Origin: Apium graveolens
Lineage: Eukaryota; Streptophyta; Magnoliopsida; Apiales; Apiaceae
NCBI RefSeq assembly: GCF_009905375.1
Contig: NC_133652.1
Span: forward strand, 22,001,339 to 22,065,338
Reading direction: 5' to 3'
DNA length: 64,000 nucleotides
Of the stretch, positions 1 through 12,222 are shown piece by piece; position 1 is the stretch's first letter, and each line of letters begins with the position of its first letter. The notes under the pieces are model-generated. The model worked only from the letters and a program-made list of their open reading frames with translations. It searched no databases and was not told where the DNA came from. The position numbers were made by a program, and so were the translations under genes.

Positions 1-1183
1 TCAAATCAGCCATGAGAGCTAAGTTGACATACTCCACATCTTCATTCTCTTCCTCTCCATCAGCTGCCCAATCTTTTTCTTGAGTAATGAAAGCCCTTTC
101 CTTTTGCTTGAGCAGATCAAAATATTTCTTCTTGTAATCTACTTGGTCAAATTTCTTCTTTTCAGAAGTTGGCTTTCTGCACTCACTTGCAAAGTGTCCA
201 CTTATACCACAATTGAAACACTTGAACTTTGATTTGTCCACCATGTTCTTATGAGGTTTAGTGGCTCTAGTGTTTTTCTTAAACTTCATCTTTGCAAATC
301 TCCTGGACAAAAATGCAAGATGCTCATCAACACTATCAGAGTCATCTTGACTGGAGTTGTCTTCATTCTCAGCAACTTGCTCTTTTCCTTTGCTTGATTT
401 CTGATATCTTGTACCATCTTTGGAGTTTGATGTAGATCTCACAGTTTCTTGTCTGCATTCCCTCTCATTTTCAGCTACCAATGCAACTGAACTTCCTTTC
501 TTTCTCCCCTTCTCCAATACCTCATCCTGTTCCAACTCTAGTTCATAAGTCTTCAAGATTCCATATAATCTTTCAAGAGTGAAGTCCTTATAATCCTGAG
601 AGTTTCTTAAGGAGACAGTCATGGGTTTCCATTCCTTTGGCAAGGATCTTAAGAATTTAAGATTTGAATCCTTCACCTGGTACACTCTACCATACAGCTT
701 CAATCCATTCAACAGCTTTTGGAATCTGTTAAATGTGTCATTTAAAGATTCATTTTCTTCAAAATGAAAATACTCATACTGTTGAATGAGAAGCTGCATC
801 TTGTTCTCTTTTACTTGTTCTGTACCTTCACACAGCAGCTGAACTGTGTCCCAAACCTCTTTGGCAGTTGAGCAATTTATCACATTATCAAACATATCCT
901 TGTCAAGACCATTAAACAAAATGTTCATAGCCTTCTTATCCTTGTGGACTTCTTCTGTGTCTTCCATTGTCCATTCTGCTCTAGGTTTTGGAATGGATTG
1001 ACCAACAGCAATTGTGGCCGTAGCAACTGTGGCTACTTTGTGGGGAATGTGAGGACCATTCTCAATACAGTTTACATAACCTTCATCTTGGGAGAGTAGA
1101 TGAAGGTGCATTTTCACCTTCCAGTGGTGATAACTGTCTCTGTCAAGAACTGGGATTTTTACTCCAATATCCTTCTTACTCAT
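1..1183 (-). CDS. gag polyprotein (partial), element D
   Basis: This frame opens with ATG at 1183 (MSKKDIGVKIPVL...) and stays open to the left edge of the window, giving 394 codons without a stop. It is the capsid/nucleocapsid precursor of a copia retrotransposon, which packages element RNA in cytoplasmic particles. A UBN2-type gag domain covers roughly residues 90-230 (EVWDTVQ, KEWKPMTVSLRNSQDY, LERLYGILKTYELE). A CCHC zinc knuckle (CFNCGISGHFASEC) lies near 186-227. It is close to element B gag along its whole length, and I saw no frameshift or stop. The C-terminal part and the junction to pol are outside the window. Confidence 0.9.
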   Translation of the reverse strand, partial: MSKKDIGVKIPVLDRDSYHHWKVKMHLHLLSQDEGYVNCIENGPHIPHKVATVATATIAVGQSIPKPRAEWTMEDTEEVHKDKKAMNILFNGLDKDMFDNVINCSTAKEVWDTVQLLCEGTEQVKENKMQLLIQQYEYFHFEENESLNDTFNRFQKLLNGLKLYGRVYQVKDSNLKFLRSLPKEWKPMTVSLRNSQDYKDFTLERLYGILKTYELELEQDEVLEKGRKKGSSVALVAENERECRQETVRSTSNSKDGTRYQKSSKGKEQVAENEDNSSQDDSDSVDEHLAFLSRRFAKMKFKKNTRATKPHKNMVDKSKFKCFNCGISGHFASECRKPTSEKKKFDQVDYKKKYFDLLKQKERAFITQEKDWAADGEEENEDVEYVNLALMADL

Positions 1184-1230
1184 CTTTGTTAGATTCCAAG
1201 ATCTTTAAACTCTTTGTTTGTCAAGAGCCT

Positions 1231-1242
1231 GCTCTGATACCA
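1231..1242 (-). other. Primer-binding site, initiator tRNA-Met, element D
   Basis: On the minus strand this reads TGGTATCAGAGC, complementary to the 3' end of plant initiator tRNA-Met. It sits two bases inside the LTR end at 1245, the normal place for minus-strand DNA priming. Confidence 0.9.
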
Positions 1243-1244
1243 AT

Positions 1245-2259
1245 TGTTATTTCTAGAGAACTAACAATGAGATTTACAGAAGGGGGGTTGAATGTAAATC
1301 TCAAAACTTTTTCAAGTTTTGAGCAGTTTATAAAGACTGTGTGTTCAAGATGAACAAGTGTGTGAATTGCTTTAAGCTGATACAGACAGATATATATTCA
1401 AACACAAATGTAAAGAACACAATAAACCTTTAAAAACTTTTCTGGTGGATTTGTTGTTCCACCAGAGATGGTATTTCAGAAATTCTGTGATCTAAGAATT
1501 TGATCACAGCTGCATCCTAGTACAAAACTAGATAATTTTTCTCTCAAGATTTTTCTAAACAGCTCTGGAAAAATTCTTATCTAATTACTAGCTACTACTT
1601 GGTTTATATATTACCAAGTTTACAAGTGAAGACAAGGATATATAAAATAATAAAGTAAGATCTTCACTTGTTTCTTCTCCAGTTCACTCCAGTACTTTGT
1701 TGACTTAATGTCTCTTTATACTAGAGTAGAACGGCTGCTTTTTCTGATGTTCCTGAAATTAGGCTGCCACATTTCAGTTATCTCTGTTCACCCACGTGCC
1801 TCTGTTTGTAGGTACAACTACCACTTATCAACGGTTAATCAACAGAACATCCGTTGAAGCTTTCATCCGTTGATGCACTCATCCGTTGAAGGATGTTATC
1901 CGTTGAAGCTTTAGAGACATCCGTTGAAGCTTAGCTTCTCATCCGTTGAAGGTCTTTAAGTCATCCGTTGATACCACTTCATTTATACAAAATTACAAGG
2001 CATGAAATATTTACAATTGGCCTTCCTATCTGCATATCTTCTAGTAGTCAACATGACTCATAGTTTCTCTCAACTTCTAAGAATTACATCTTAAATACAG
2101 AGACTGAAATATGCTACAACACTAGACTTATTTCTAAGTAAAGCTACACCATCAACGGATAGCCAAAGTGGTCTTATCCGTTGAGGCTACAGACACTGAA
2201 TTTCTACTTAAGTGTTTTGTTAAACATATCATCAAACTAATGCACATATATTCCTAACA
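1245..2259 (-). repeat. 5' LTR of element D
   Basis: The repeat is 1015 bp and is bounded by TG and CA (TGTTATTTCT at 1245, CTAACA at 2259). A TATA box (TATATAAACC on the minus strand) is at 1611-1620. Upstream of it in the reading sense, 1850-1975 holds a cluster of ATCCGTTGA copies, and an inverted pair (TCAACGGAT / ATCCGTTGA) lies near 2153-2187. It is similar to the LTRs of element B but clearly diverged from them. Confidence 0.85.
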
Positions 2260-2582
2260 TGCTATATGACATTACCTTCTTAATTACTGCCTTATAATCC
2301 TATAATTGACCATATTGTGCTTCATGGTTTCCCTTTATCACCTTTAAGTACTTAGTTTTTGCCCTTCCAATTGCATAAATGCTAACCTCACATCCCTAAT
2401 CATTTACAACCTTTAGCCTAAATGCACCAAGTGGGATTCATTCTAATGTCATTCTCATATTACTCTGCAATCCATTTAGAAGTCATAATTTTTTGTTTAA
2501 AAGTGGGTGGATAGGTGTGACTGGCTAAATAGGTTTTCACCTGATAAGTCTTAGTATCTTTCAATGGAGTTGCATAGATCTT

Positions 2583-3399
2583 TCACTCACATTTCTCTCC
2601 TTTACACACATACCTTATCCTCTTTCCATAATTCCTATATTGAGCAACTTGTTTCCCATGCATTATAACATGTTTCCTCACTGCAATCCTCATAGTATTA
2701 CCACTATTAAACAACATTCCTATGCTAAAATTGGGATCCTTCATATCTGTTTTTTCATCAAACACAAGAAAAGAAACATTGTCTTCATCAGTACTATTGG
2801 CAGCCATCATTTCCTCCCCACTATTATAATCAGTGTCACTGATTTCAGAAACACGCTCCTCAATAAAATCATGAATTTCTTCACTACCAGCTTCCTTCTA
2901 TTCTCGCACTTGCTTTCTCTTTTCCTTCACATCACAAACCTCATCATCTGTACTATCAATATTAGAAAAGTCATCATGAAAACTTCTTCCTTCACCATCA
3001 CTAACTACCAATGTTTCATCAAGCTGCACAACCTCATTATCAACTTTAACATTCTTATGTTGTGGATCCCTAACACTACAAGAAAAATTCCTATCTACGA
3101 CCAAGTTTATCAGCGACCGAAAAAGCAGTAGCTATTATTTTGGATCAGCGACGGGTTTCAGCGATCGCCGTTGTAGTCGTCGCTAATTTAAAGTTAGTGA
3201 CCGCCGTTGGTCGCTAATCGGCAGGAAAATTTGTTATAACATACCGTCTTGCTAGGTCCTCAAGTAACATTTGATCTATTTCCTCCTCATCATAACCATC
3301 ATAATTACTCTGATTAGGAACATTTATAAATCCCAAGTTAACTTCTTGAGAGGGACGACAGCCTTGGGTGAATTCTACATTGACTTTCATACCATACAC
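2583..3399 (-). pseudogene. Mutator-like (MULE) transposase N-terminal fragment
   Basis: Three minus-strand stretches (3399-3214, 3104-2898, 2810-2583) together look like the start of a plant MuDR-type transposase. They comprise an acidic linker rich in D and E, then a stretch (PNFSIGMLFNSGNTMRIAVRKHVI, split here by description only at residues 29-52 of the last piece) that matches the usual MuDR DNA-binding layout of 'F..GM.F.....F..AV....'. It ends in a basic run with a Cys pair (YVCKGEKC). The reading frame is interrupted by a small CACTA-like insertion (3074-3236) and by frame changes between 2898 and 2810. No catalytic domain was seen to the left, where element D begins. The family call rests on pattern memory only. 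Confidence 0.55.
3074..3236. mobile_element. CACTA-like MITE inserted in the MULE fragment
   Basis: The left end begins CACTACAAGAAAAATTCC, the classic CACTA terminus, preceded by TAA. The right end (GGAAAATTTGTTA) is followed by TAA, giving a possible 3-bp target duplication. The interior is GC-richer than its surroundings and has opposed GTCGCTAA/TTAGCGAC-type words. Removing the insert plus one TAA would rejoin the two MULE reading segments in one frame. The right terminal repeat is a poor match, so the exact end is uncertain. Confidence 0.5.
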
Positions 3400-4946
3400 A
3401 TATACCAGTCTAGAATATCAATTTTACTACACATTTAAACTACATCAATATCTCTATTTGATGAGCTTAAACCATTATTATTGGGAAATTTATATAAAAA
3501 TTCTATATAACCAAGATTGCCAAAAGCTTCTTCGAACAAGGTACCAAGCTCTAATACAGACATCTCATCAACATCACAATTGTCGACATACATGTACGTG
3601 CCACCAAGATATGCTCCAGAAACCTCACTAAGCTCACCACCACTATGAAATTTTATGCTAAATAAGTCTTTATCATCTGCACATTTTAGAAAGGGCGTAT
3701 TATAAAAATGATTTTAAACCAAAAAATGAATATCCCACGAATTAGGATACCCTGATCAACATAAAACCTAGCCAAACTAAGGAAAAACCACTCAAACATG
3801 CAAAACCTAAACAAAACGCAATAAAAAATGATGGGTGGTAAACATGGCTTACCTTAGTAATCAGGGCATTCAACTAGTAAATAAGCATGATTATAACGAG
3901 ATTCTCTCAAAATCCAAGGCATTAGGACACAACAGATGAAAGAATTGAAGATGATCTGAAAATCAGGGGAAATAAAATATGGAATTAAGGTATGATAATG
4001 GCACCATAAATTACCTTCATTTGCACACACACGTATATACCATGAAATGACCGAGTTGTCCTGCTCTTTTGCTTCAAAGAGACAACTGACAAACGGCTTT
4101 AACTTCCAAATAACAGAAATATGCTTCGTGCATGCTTTGTGAAGCTACAACATGCTTTTTGCTAGATATCAAATTATAGGTACACAAAGTACAACTTATT
4201 GAAACTTCGGGTGCACTTAATGATTTTTAGCCTAAATTTAATAATGTAGATTGTGTTGTAATTCAACTGCATAAATATAAGATACAAACATAAATTATCA
4301 ATGAAAGTATGATATATTGTATAATGGATATATATATATATATTATAAATATATATTTAAATTATCCAACACAATTTATATTTGAGTTGGTCGAAATAAA
4401 CGTAAAACACATATCCAACCCATTTAAAATATTTTAAAATATTTTAACTCAATCAAGTATCAGTTTTTTATTTTTCGATTTGATTGATCAAAAAAAGGGT
4501 CGGATTGATTCGATTTGATCGGATTGGTAAAATCATGGACAATCCTATCTTCAAAGATATAAAGCCCTTACATAAAATATTATGATATGGATAATATGCA
4601 ATTTTTATATCATCGTATAATGAGTAAGAGCAACTCAAGTACTCTTCAACCCAACCCTTTTGTACATGTGGATAAATTTAGAGATTTTAATTCAAAAAAA
4701 ATACTTGTTCCATATATTCTTCTCCTTACTTGTAATTTTATTTTAGGTCTCATCCTCATAATTATATGATCAACGTCTTTATTATACGGTAAATCTTGAT
4801 TTACATACTAAAACGCTACAAACACACGACCGCTTCTGCAAGATGACACCTGACCCACTTGTTACTTTATTTGTTTTATAAAATCATGATTTTCAATTTT
4901 TGTGTGCTTAAGATTTATAATTATAAATGTTTTGGCTTTATTTTAA
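3400..4946. other. Non-coding AT-rich stretch
   Basis: I see no convincing gene. There is a (TA)n run near 4327-4350 and short random ORFs only. It may include decayed flank of the MULE, but no terminal repeat was recognised. Confidence 0.5.
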
Positions 4947-4973
4947 CTAGATTTATAGCCCGTGCATTGCACG
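4947..4973 (-). mobile_element. Helitron-like 3' terminus
   Basis: On the minus strand a hairpin CGTGCA-T-TGCACG (4961-4973) is followed about ten bases later by CTAG and then T. This is the layout of a Helitron 3' end (hairpin, short spacer, CTRR, insertion before T). The 5' end was not identified. Confidence 0.45.
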
Positions 4974-5527
4974 AGCACACTATAGATCATGTTAATTTAA
5001 ACTATTTTCGGTTTAATTGTTGATGATATATTTATGTTGTTAACTAATGGATGAATAATTAATTTGTCTATGCATATGAGCACTAGTGACTGAGGTAAGT
5101 TCGCAATGATGCTTCGTAGGAAATAATAAATTATGTCAATATGCAATTTTTTGCCACTTCATAATTAAATGGTATTTGTAATATGTTAATGCTTAGAATG
5201 TAAAATAAATACAAGTGATTATAAATGCCTAATGTATATCAATCACTATAAATATAAAATAATTATTAATTTATTTTGTAATTATTTAATGTGTTTATGT
5301 GTTAGAAATGTGATTGATGAGTCATACTATATAGGCAATTGACGTCAATACTATAAGTTTACTCACAAAATGACATATGATACTATCCGCCCCAATAACT
5401 TTCTATTTTGGAATGTTCCAACAGATTGTTAATATTTCCTAAAATACCATATTATCTTTATAATTTACCCCCGCTTTCTTAATTCTTCTTCAACATAATT
5501 ACTTTTTTTAATCTCCGTGTTCAATAA

Positions 5528-6580
5528 CGATGTTAACAATATATGGGACAGTGTGAGTATATGATATATATCATACAATGATTAATAGTGAAGTATAAAT
5601 CATACATACATGTATAAATAATTTATTTTTTTATTTTATTTCATTTAATATAATATGATATTCGCCATTTCATTATGTTGGAGGATGAGTTTGGATTGAT
5701 GACAAATAAGAATATACGAGTATGTGTGTGTGTATGTCCTTGTATTAATATATATATATATATATATATTGTATGTATGTATGTACATATTAATTATACA
5801 ATAATTGATAATTTTTAATAAATGAATGACAAGATGAATTAAATTTTATAAAAATATTAATGTAGGGGTATAATTGTCATATGAATTAATTTGCTTAAGA
5901 AACCCCCCAGACGATGTTAACGACCTATTGGATGGTGGGAGTATATGATATATGTCACATATTTATTAATAGTGAAGTATAAATCGTACATATATGTACA
6001 AATACTTATTTTATTTTATATTTTATTTCATATAATTTTAAATTGATGATAAATAAGAATATATAGGTATGTATCTATGTATATATGTGTGTTTATGTAT
6101 GTATGTATGTATGTATGTATGTATGTATGTATGTGTGTGTGTATGTATGTGTGTATGCATGTATGTATGCATGTATTAATTTATATATATATATTTATTG
6201 TATGGATATATGCATGCATGTATCAATATATGTATGCACATATTAATTATAAAATAATTAATATTTTTTAATAAATAAATAATGAGGTGAAATAAATATT
6301 ATATAGATATTAATGTAGGAGTGTGTATATGCGTGTATGCATTTATGTATATATGTATATGTTTATGTATGTATATATATATGTATATGTGTATATATGT
6401 ATGTATGTATGCATTAATTTACATATATGTATATATTTATTGTATGTATTTATGCATGTATGCATGTATTAACTTATGCATGTACATATTAATTATATAA
6501 TAATTAATAATCTTTAATGAATGAGTGATGAGATGAAATAAATATTATATAGATATTAATATAGAGGTATATCTTAGCTC
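5528..6580. repeat. Degenerate ~390-bp tandem duplication with TATG microsatellites
   Basis: Two related blocks begin near 5528 (GATGTTAACAATATATGG) and 5914 (GATGTTAACGACCTATTGG). Both continue with GAGTATATGATATAT and ATTAATAGTGAAGTATAAATC, and a third partial copy ends near 6545 (GAAATAAATATTATATAGAT). Each block carries TA and TATG/GTAT runs, the longest at 6089-6165. The open frame across the microsatellite, coding Met-Tyr-Val-Cys runs, is an artefact of the repeat. Confidence 0.7.
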
Positions 6581-8584
6581 AAAAATTATTGTAATTGTTG
6601 AGTAATAACAGGTTGTTGTCTATCTTATCTGATGAGCTAGGATCGGTACTTGCTCATTTTGAGTTACCACTTACCACCGCATCTTCTACTTCCTCTATGC
6701 TATATACATGTTTTGTTAAATATATGATCCTATTGGGGCCTTCCTCTACCACCTTAAGGTTTTAGATGAGCTGGTTACTCAACATGCTTCAATATATATA
6801 TCTCTATGGTTTGGGTAAAGATAATTTTAACGAACTGATGGCCTCTGTATCACATGGGTTTGTATGCCTGGCTTGCATAATTGTGTGTGGTCACTGTGAT
6901 CAAGTGTGGGGGAGCTGTCATTTTATATAAACACTAGCCCATAGCAACTTTCAGCTGTCAGCGTCTTGTGTGTCTATATTTGATTTGAATGGAACCAAAA
7001 TATGCTCACGGGATTCATTTCGAAAGTAGATGCATTTTATATATAGTGCTTGAATGTTAAGATGAAAAAAAATCATACAAGGGCCCAAGATCAAATCAGC
7101 TAGGAGTCCTCAAACATACATAGGCAAGCTTAATCCTAAAAGGCTGAGAGGAACAGTAGTTTTAGCTATTCCCATGGACAAGATAATTAGCACTAATTAT
7201 CTTGATCGATAGACAAAAAAAATGAACTACAACAGGTCAAACTATCAAAATTGTGATTCTAATGAAATCCCTTAAAATCATAATTGTAGTTGTTTAATGA
7301 TTTTTTTTTTGACAATAATATACTTAATGCTTTGCTCATCTGTAGATCTTGTTCCTAGATCCCGACTTTCTTGATCAGATTATTCTATGACGGCTCCCAA
7401 GAATAATTCCCGGGACCCAAAGATTCATTAGGTCTATAATCTAATATTCGAGATGTCTAGTACTAATGGAATCAAACAATATACTGATACTACAAGTAGG
7501 GTGATGCTATTCAGATGTTAAAAATGGAAGAGGTTTAGGTTTGAAGAATAAGTGAATACTGCATAATAAGTACTTAATTTTTGTAAAAAATTCCTAAAAA
7601 ACAGTGTACGAATTATCAGTACGTATATTGTTATATCCCTGCAAGCATCGTCGATGTGCTGTAGCCTAGTTATTTCCCTGCAAGCATCGACAAACACTGC
7701 AAGAAAAAATTCAGTGGAATTTTCACATAATCTGTAATGAAATGGTAAGCTGCAACTAAATAAATTTTGGCAAGTTGTTCAGGAGTGTTGTAACTATATA
7801 TTCCAACAGCCGCTATATAAGAAATATGTAAGCATAATTAATTGAAAGTACTGGGGTTGGCGCCATTTATCATAGTGTGCCCTTGAAGTACATGTTTGCA
7901 GATCTTTTTTTTTTCATGGACCCAAAACAGTGACATGGGATTTTGGAATTTTCAGACTGGATGGATAAAATTATACAAAAGTTTTAGTAGTTAACAGAGA
8001 GAAATTAAGACAACATTTCGGGTTGAGAAATTTGTTACCAAAATTTTGATTAATGTTTAATGCACGCAGATGCATAAACTACTAGGGTACTGAGAAAAGA
8101 TAGATAATAAGTTTCTGGTAGATGTTAGGTTTTAGCACTGAAAGGAATTGTATTAAAACTGTCTTACATCATACAGAGAAATGAAAAGGTTCAGAAAAGT
8201 ATTAGATAACGCGCATGTAACATCTAAGATAAATTCCGTTTCAATTTTCTTATTCTTCATAGGATATAACTTATATATATTAAAAAATTTAAATCTAGCA
8301 AATAACACTGCTTCTATATAATTACTCATCAATCCATCATTCATATATTCACTTTAATGACACTGCTCAACTAGCAAATATTACAGAATAAAATTTTATT
8401 TAATTCACCCAATAAAATAATTATAGAAAGAAAAGGTAACCTGTTTGCATTTTCTTTCTACAAAGCAATAAAATGAAACTAACAAGAATTCACCCACACA
8501 AATACAATGATAATTAATAAATCCCACACTCTCTTGCAACAGCTATAAACTTGGTGCAAGATTATAGCTAGCTAGAGAACTTAA
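6581..8584. other. Non-coding stretch
   Basis: No gene is supported. A 14-bp direct repeat CCCTGCAAGCATCG occurs near 7637 and 7677. A lone CACTGCAAGAAAAAA near 7695 resembles a CACTA terminus without a partner. The part next to 8585 is the 3' flank of the HyPRP gene. Confidence 0.5.
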
Positions 8585-8977
8585 TTAGGAACATTCGAAG
8601 CCATTGGGTACTTTCTTCCCGCAGTTGTTAAGAACAAGGCTGAGTGCAACAGGAACATTGAGTTTAAGGCCCAAAACATTGGCTTTAATGGCAGTGCAAA
8701 GGCAAAGAGCAGCCTCCAGATCAACAAGACCGTTGAGGAGAGCGCAACATGGGAGTGTGGGAGGAGATCCAACGACGACGTTCTTCACCAAGTTAAGTAC
8801 ATCAGCACATACTCCTAATTTTAGGGCATCTTTAGGGCATTTTCCAGATGAAGGAACCTTGGGAATAACAGGTGGTGTCTTGGTGCCAGGGCATTTGGTA
8901 GCTGATACGACCATAGAAAAGAAGAGAATGTTTAGTGTGAGAAAGAGAGCCAGGGAAGCATTTTTAGTGAAAGCCAT
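8585..8977 (-). CDS. DC2.15-like hybrid proline-rich protein (8-cysteine motif), gene 1
   Basis: This is an intact 130-residue single-exon gene. Residues 1-26 form a hydrophobic signal peptide ending in VVSA. A short linker follows (27-46, with only a few prolines: TPPVIPKVP). Residues 47-129 are an eight-cysteine domain with C47, C57, C77-C78, C92-x-C94, C119 and C129, the C-C-CC-CxC-C-C order of the LTP/2S-albumin superfamily. Conserved words include LKLGVC, VGSPPTLPCC, ALCLCTAI and SLVLNNCGK. The family (carrot DC2.15, Arabidopsis AIR1/EARLI1 type) is secreted to the wall-membrane interface; roles in development and defence are reported, but no enzymatic activity is known. A TATA box lies 74 bases upstream. 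The antisense frame over it is a shadow. Confidence 0.93.
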   Translation of the reverse strand: MAFTKNASLALFLTLNILFFSMVVSATKCPGTKTPPVIPKVPSSGKCPKDALKLGVCADVLNLVKNVVVGSPPTLPCCALLNGLVDLEAALCLCTAIKANVLGLKLNVPVALSLVLNNCGKKVPNGFECS

Positions 8978-9050
8978 TTTTTGAAGTACTCAAGAAATAT
9001 AAGGCTTCTACTGTTTTTTTGTTGGTGATTGAGTTTGTATCTAGAACAAC

Positions 9051-9059
9051 ATATTTATA
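9051..9059 (-). promoter_or_regulatory. TATA box of HyPRP gene 1
   Basis: On the minus strand this reads TATAAATAT, 74-82 bases before the ATG at 8977, a normal distance for a short plant 5' leader. Confidence 0.7.
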
Positions 9060-9591
9060 GACTATGGCTAGCTAGTGTACTATATGCAGAATTATTGTAA
9101 TTGATGGTTGCAACTTGTAAACAGAAAAAAATAAAAAAAAATAAAAATCTGCTCATACATACAGCTACCTTCATGAGCTGTCAAGCACATATAGCTTAAG
9201 CTAACATTTGGACGTTTATAATAACGCGGGATCAAAATTATGCAAATTGCCATGTTCCATGCTCAAGATTGATTTCGTGTATTTCTGCCTTATCTTAGAT
9301 TTACACAAGGAATATACATCGAAATGTAAATCTTCCTCAGATATATTAAGTATTGTCATATATGCTCACAGTATTTTTGTAAGCTTGTAGCTCGCTTGGA
9401 AATATTCAAGATTTTCAGATACATATAAAACCTGCATGGTACAAAGTACAATGTGGTCTCTGTCTAACTAGCTGCATATATAACTTGTCCTAGAAGCTGA
9501 GTTTTGTGCTAAAACAGGAAGTTGTATACATGCTGCTTGAAGAGAAAATGTAATGTACGGATAAATACATTCTGAGATAAGTGGCCGTAAA

Positions 9592-9608
9592 CACTACAAG
9601 AAATGGGG
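9592..9608. mobile_element. Single CACTA-type terminus
   Basis: The sequence CACTACAAGAAATGGGGG, followed by text with GACCGAAACTAGTCCGG and GGTCGTTG words, resembles the start of a CACTA/MITE element. No matching right end was found by eye, so it is at best a remnant. Confidence 0.35.
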
Positions 9609-10094
9609 GTTTCACCTAACACCAAATTGATCCTATTAACGACCGAAACTAGTCCGGTGTGATTACTTGTGGTCGTTGTTTATGTTTTTGGTCAAAATTT
9701 ATGTTGACTAACTAAGATTACTGTCACGCATATGCGCATAACAAGTACCGATCCAGATTGGACATCGGTCAATGTTACCAATTGTAAATTTCGCTCGTTT
9801 TTTTTCTTGAAATTTCTAGATCGATATTGTGTGATCAGAAAAGACCATGTTTATTGTAATGAAAAACTTTCAAATATTTTTTTTGTGCTGCATTAATTGT
9901 TTCACTAAGAACAATTAAACGTCCAGTTAATATCCTTCATCGGGTCTAGTTAAAATTCTACTAGTAAAGAGATATCTGATCATGGATAACAAATTAATCA
10001 GTTGTCAAAAATTTAGGTTTTGATGGGCTACATAATATTTTGGCCCCATATTTTATGATAATAATTCTTTTAATTTAGGTATACTGGTTGGTTA

Positions 10095-10110
10095 CCCGTA
10101 CTAAGCACGG
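10095..10110 (-). mobile_element. Degenerate Helitron-like hairpin
   Basis: CCCGTACTAAGCACGG is an imperfect version of the CCGTGC...GCACGG hairpin seen at 4961 and 12233. The distance to a CTRR-type end on the minus strand (CTAA near 10077) fits loosely. Confidence 0.25.
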
Positions 10111-12222
10111 CCTGAAATTAAAAATAATAATATCACATTATTATTTGCATAAAATTGAAATTCATAATTCGTGCAAAATACAGATCTAAATATAATATAT
10201 AAAATACTGTTAAAATATGTAATTAAAAATCCAAATTAAGTGTAACTCTAAAATTATACAGTTTAGTAATGCATGCACCTAATTATTTAATCATATAAAT
10301 CTGACATGTTAACTTACTAATACAATTATGATTATTTTAAAGTAAACCGACGACCGATGCTTGAATGTTCAGTAACAAATAAAAATTGAAGAGAAATAAA
10401 ATTTACAGAGAATAAAAGTTAATTTTTATCAGTTGAGAATTTATTACATAAAATTTTAAAAATAGACCTAAACATGGTTTCCTTATTAGTATCTATAGTT
10501 GATAACCCCCACATGGGCCTAGATTAAAAATATCGAATTAATATTTCTAGAGAATTATTCATAATCCGTGTAAAACACGAAATAAAATTAATATATTAAT
10601 ATCAATATTAAATTGGTACTTGAAAAAAATAGTTATGTGGTTAAAAAGAATCGAACCAGTTATGAAATTTTCCACTATAATTCTAGTTTTACATTGTTTT
10701 ACTTGATATAGAGATCTAACATATTAGTTTTATTTTTGTGAAACGAATTGTATCTCTATTTTATGAACCAAATATTAATTAGTATAATTTGATAATTATC
10801 TTATAATTAGCCTTTTCAATATAGTTTATTTAATATTATTTAATTATTGATAAAAAATAATTTACAAATTAAAAGTAAATAGATATTATTAAACTTAATT
10901 TAATATTACTTAATATAATCTAAATACAACCCATAAATTTGTTACTGTTAAAATATATTTTTTAATTTAAAGTAAATAAGCGTTGTGATGGACAGTAACA
11001 AATACAATCGTTAAATCAATAATTTTCGGTTTAAAAGTTAACAAAAATCTTACTAAACTAATTTGCTATTACTTAATTATTTTTAAAATAATACTATAGA
11101 AAACAAAGTCTACAGAGAATAAAATCAATTTGTGTTAATAGTTTATTTTGTAGTTAGTAGTTTTTCAAAATAAAAGTAAATATATGTTATTTTACTTAAT
11201 ATAACGTAACTTAATAAATTTTTAATATAATTTACAAATAAATAAAGTTTACAGAGAATATAATTCAATTTGTGTTAATAATTTACTTAGTAGTTTGTGA
11301 TTTTTCTAAAATTAAAAGTAAATAAAAGTTATTTTACTTAATTTAACGTAACATAATAATTTTTAATATAATTTAAAAAATAGTTTAATTTTTTTTATTT
11401 TATAAAGTAAATAGACGATTGGATGAACACTAACTAAAAATAAAATAAAATTTATAAAGAATAGAAGTCGATTTGTGTTAAAAATAAAGTTTATTGAGAC
11501 CAAATTTGATATTTTGATAATTTTAGCACCAAATTATAAATAATTTCGCATATAGATTTAACATCTGGACTTCATGATGTCTTCGATATAATTATCGATG
11601 TTGCTGTGAATTTCAATGAATGGGTCATTTGCATTCATGGTTTAAACGACCGATATTATCGGCGTCAGAGAATTAGTTTTGCATTTATTTTCAATGACCC
11701 TTATTTCTGTTTTTCCTGTAATGATCATTGGCGGTTATTGCAAGCATCTACCCTCATGGCTAAATCTAATTTCAATTATATACTCACAGGCTTAATTATG
11801 AGTTATAATCACTCAAGTTCTCAACAGGAAACCAATAGACTTGGATACAATAATTCAGAATTCGAAACCAATAAGACAACACTGCACAAGGGGGGCACAT
11901 GCATGCCCAATTATGGGACAACCAGAACTGTCAAGCTACTATCAGTACGTATGCTGATGGATACACAACCGGAGCATTTGCTAATTAACATTGTACACAA
12001 TTACGCTCCTCTATGGAAATAGCAGCCTATTATACAGCTGCAGTAGCTCGTGTTTTGTTAAAATAAATGGTTTTATATATACTAGTATCAATTATATGCT
12101 CACAGCTGAATTAAATTAATATTCTATCAATAAAATTTTAGAATTCTTTATTTTGATATATAATAATCATGTATAATTTATTGGGAAATACTAACAACAG
12201 GCTGTTTAAGTATTAAATTAAA

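Larger units (their letters stand above)
1..2259 (-). mobile_element. Element D: Sirevirus-type Ty1/copia retrotransposon, 5' end only (cut by window edge)
   Basis: Read on the minus strand, this shows a 5' LTR (2259 down to 1245), a primer-binding site and the first 394 codons of gag. The gag and LTR closely resemble those of element B, and both LTRs carry arrays of the 9-mer ATCCGTTGA, so D and B belong to one family. Pol, the env-like region and the 3' LTR would lie left of base 1. The five bases outside the LTR are TGCTA (2260-2264); the matching target duplication cannot be checked here. Confidence 0.9.

Noticed and set aside
6077..6271. ORF of Met-Tyr-Val-Cys repeats
   Set aside because: It is the translation of a TATG microsatellite.
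8604..8984. 126-codon ORF antisense to HyPRP gene 1
   Set aside because: It mirrors the conserved eight-cysteine gene on the other strand; the minus-strand frame explains the conservation.
11606..12022. 138-codon plus-strand ORF
   Set aside because: No recognisable domain, biased composition or neighbours; it lies in an AT-rich repeat region. It cannot be excluded as an exon fragment but is not supported.
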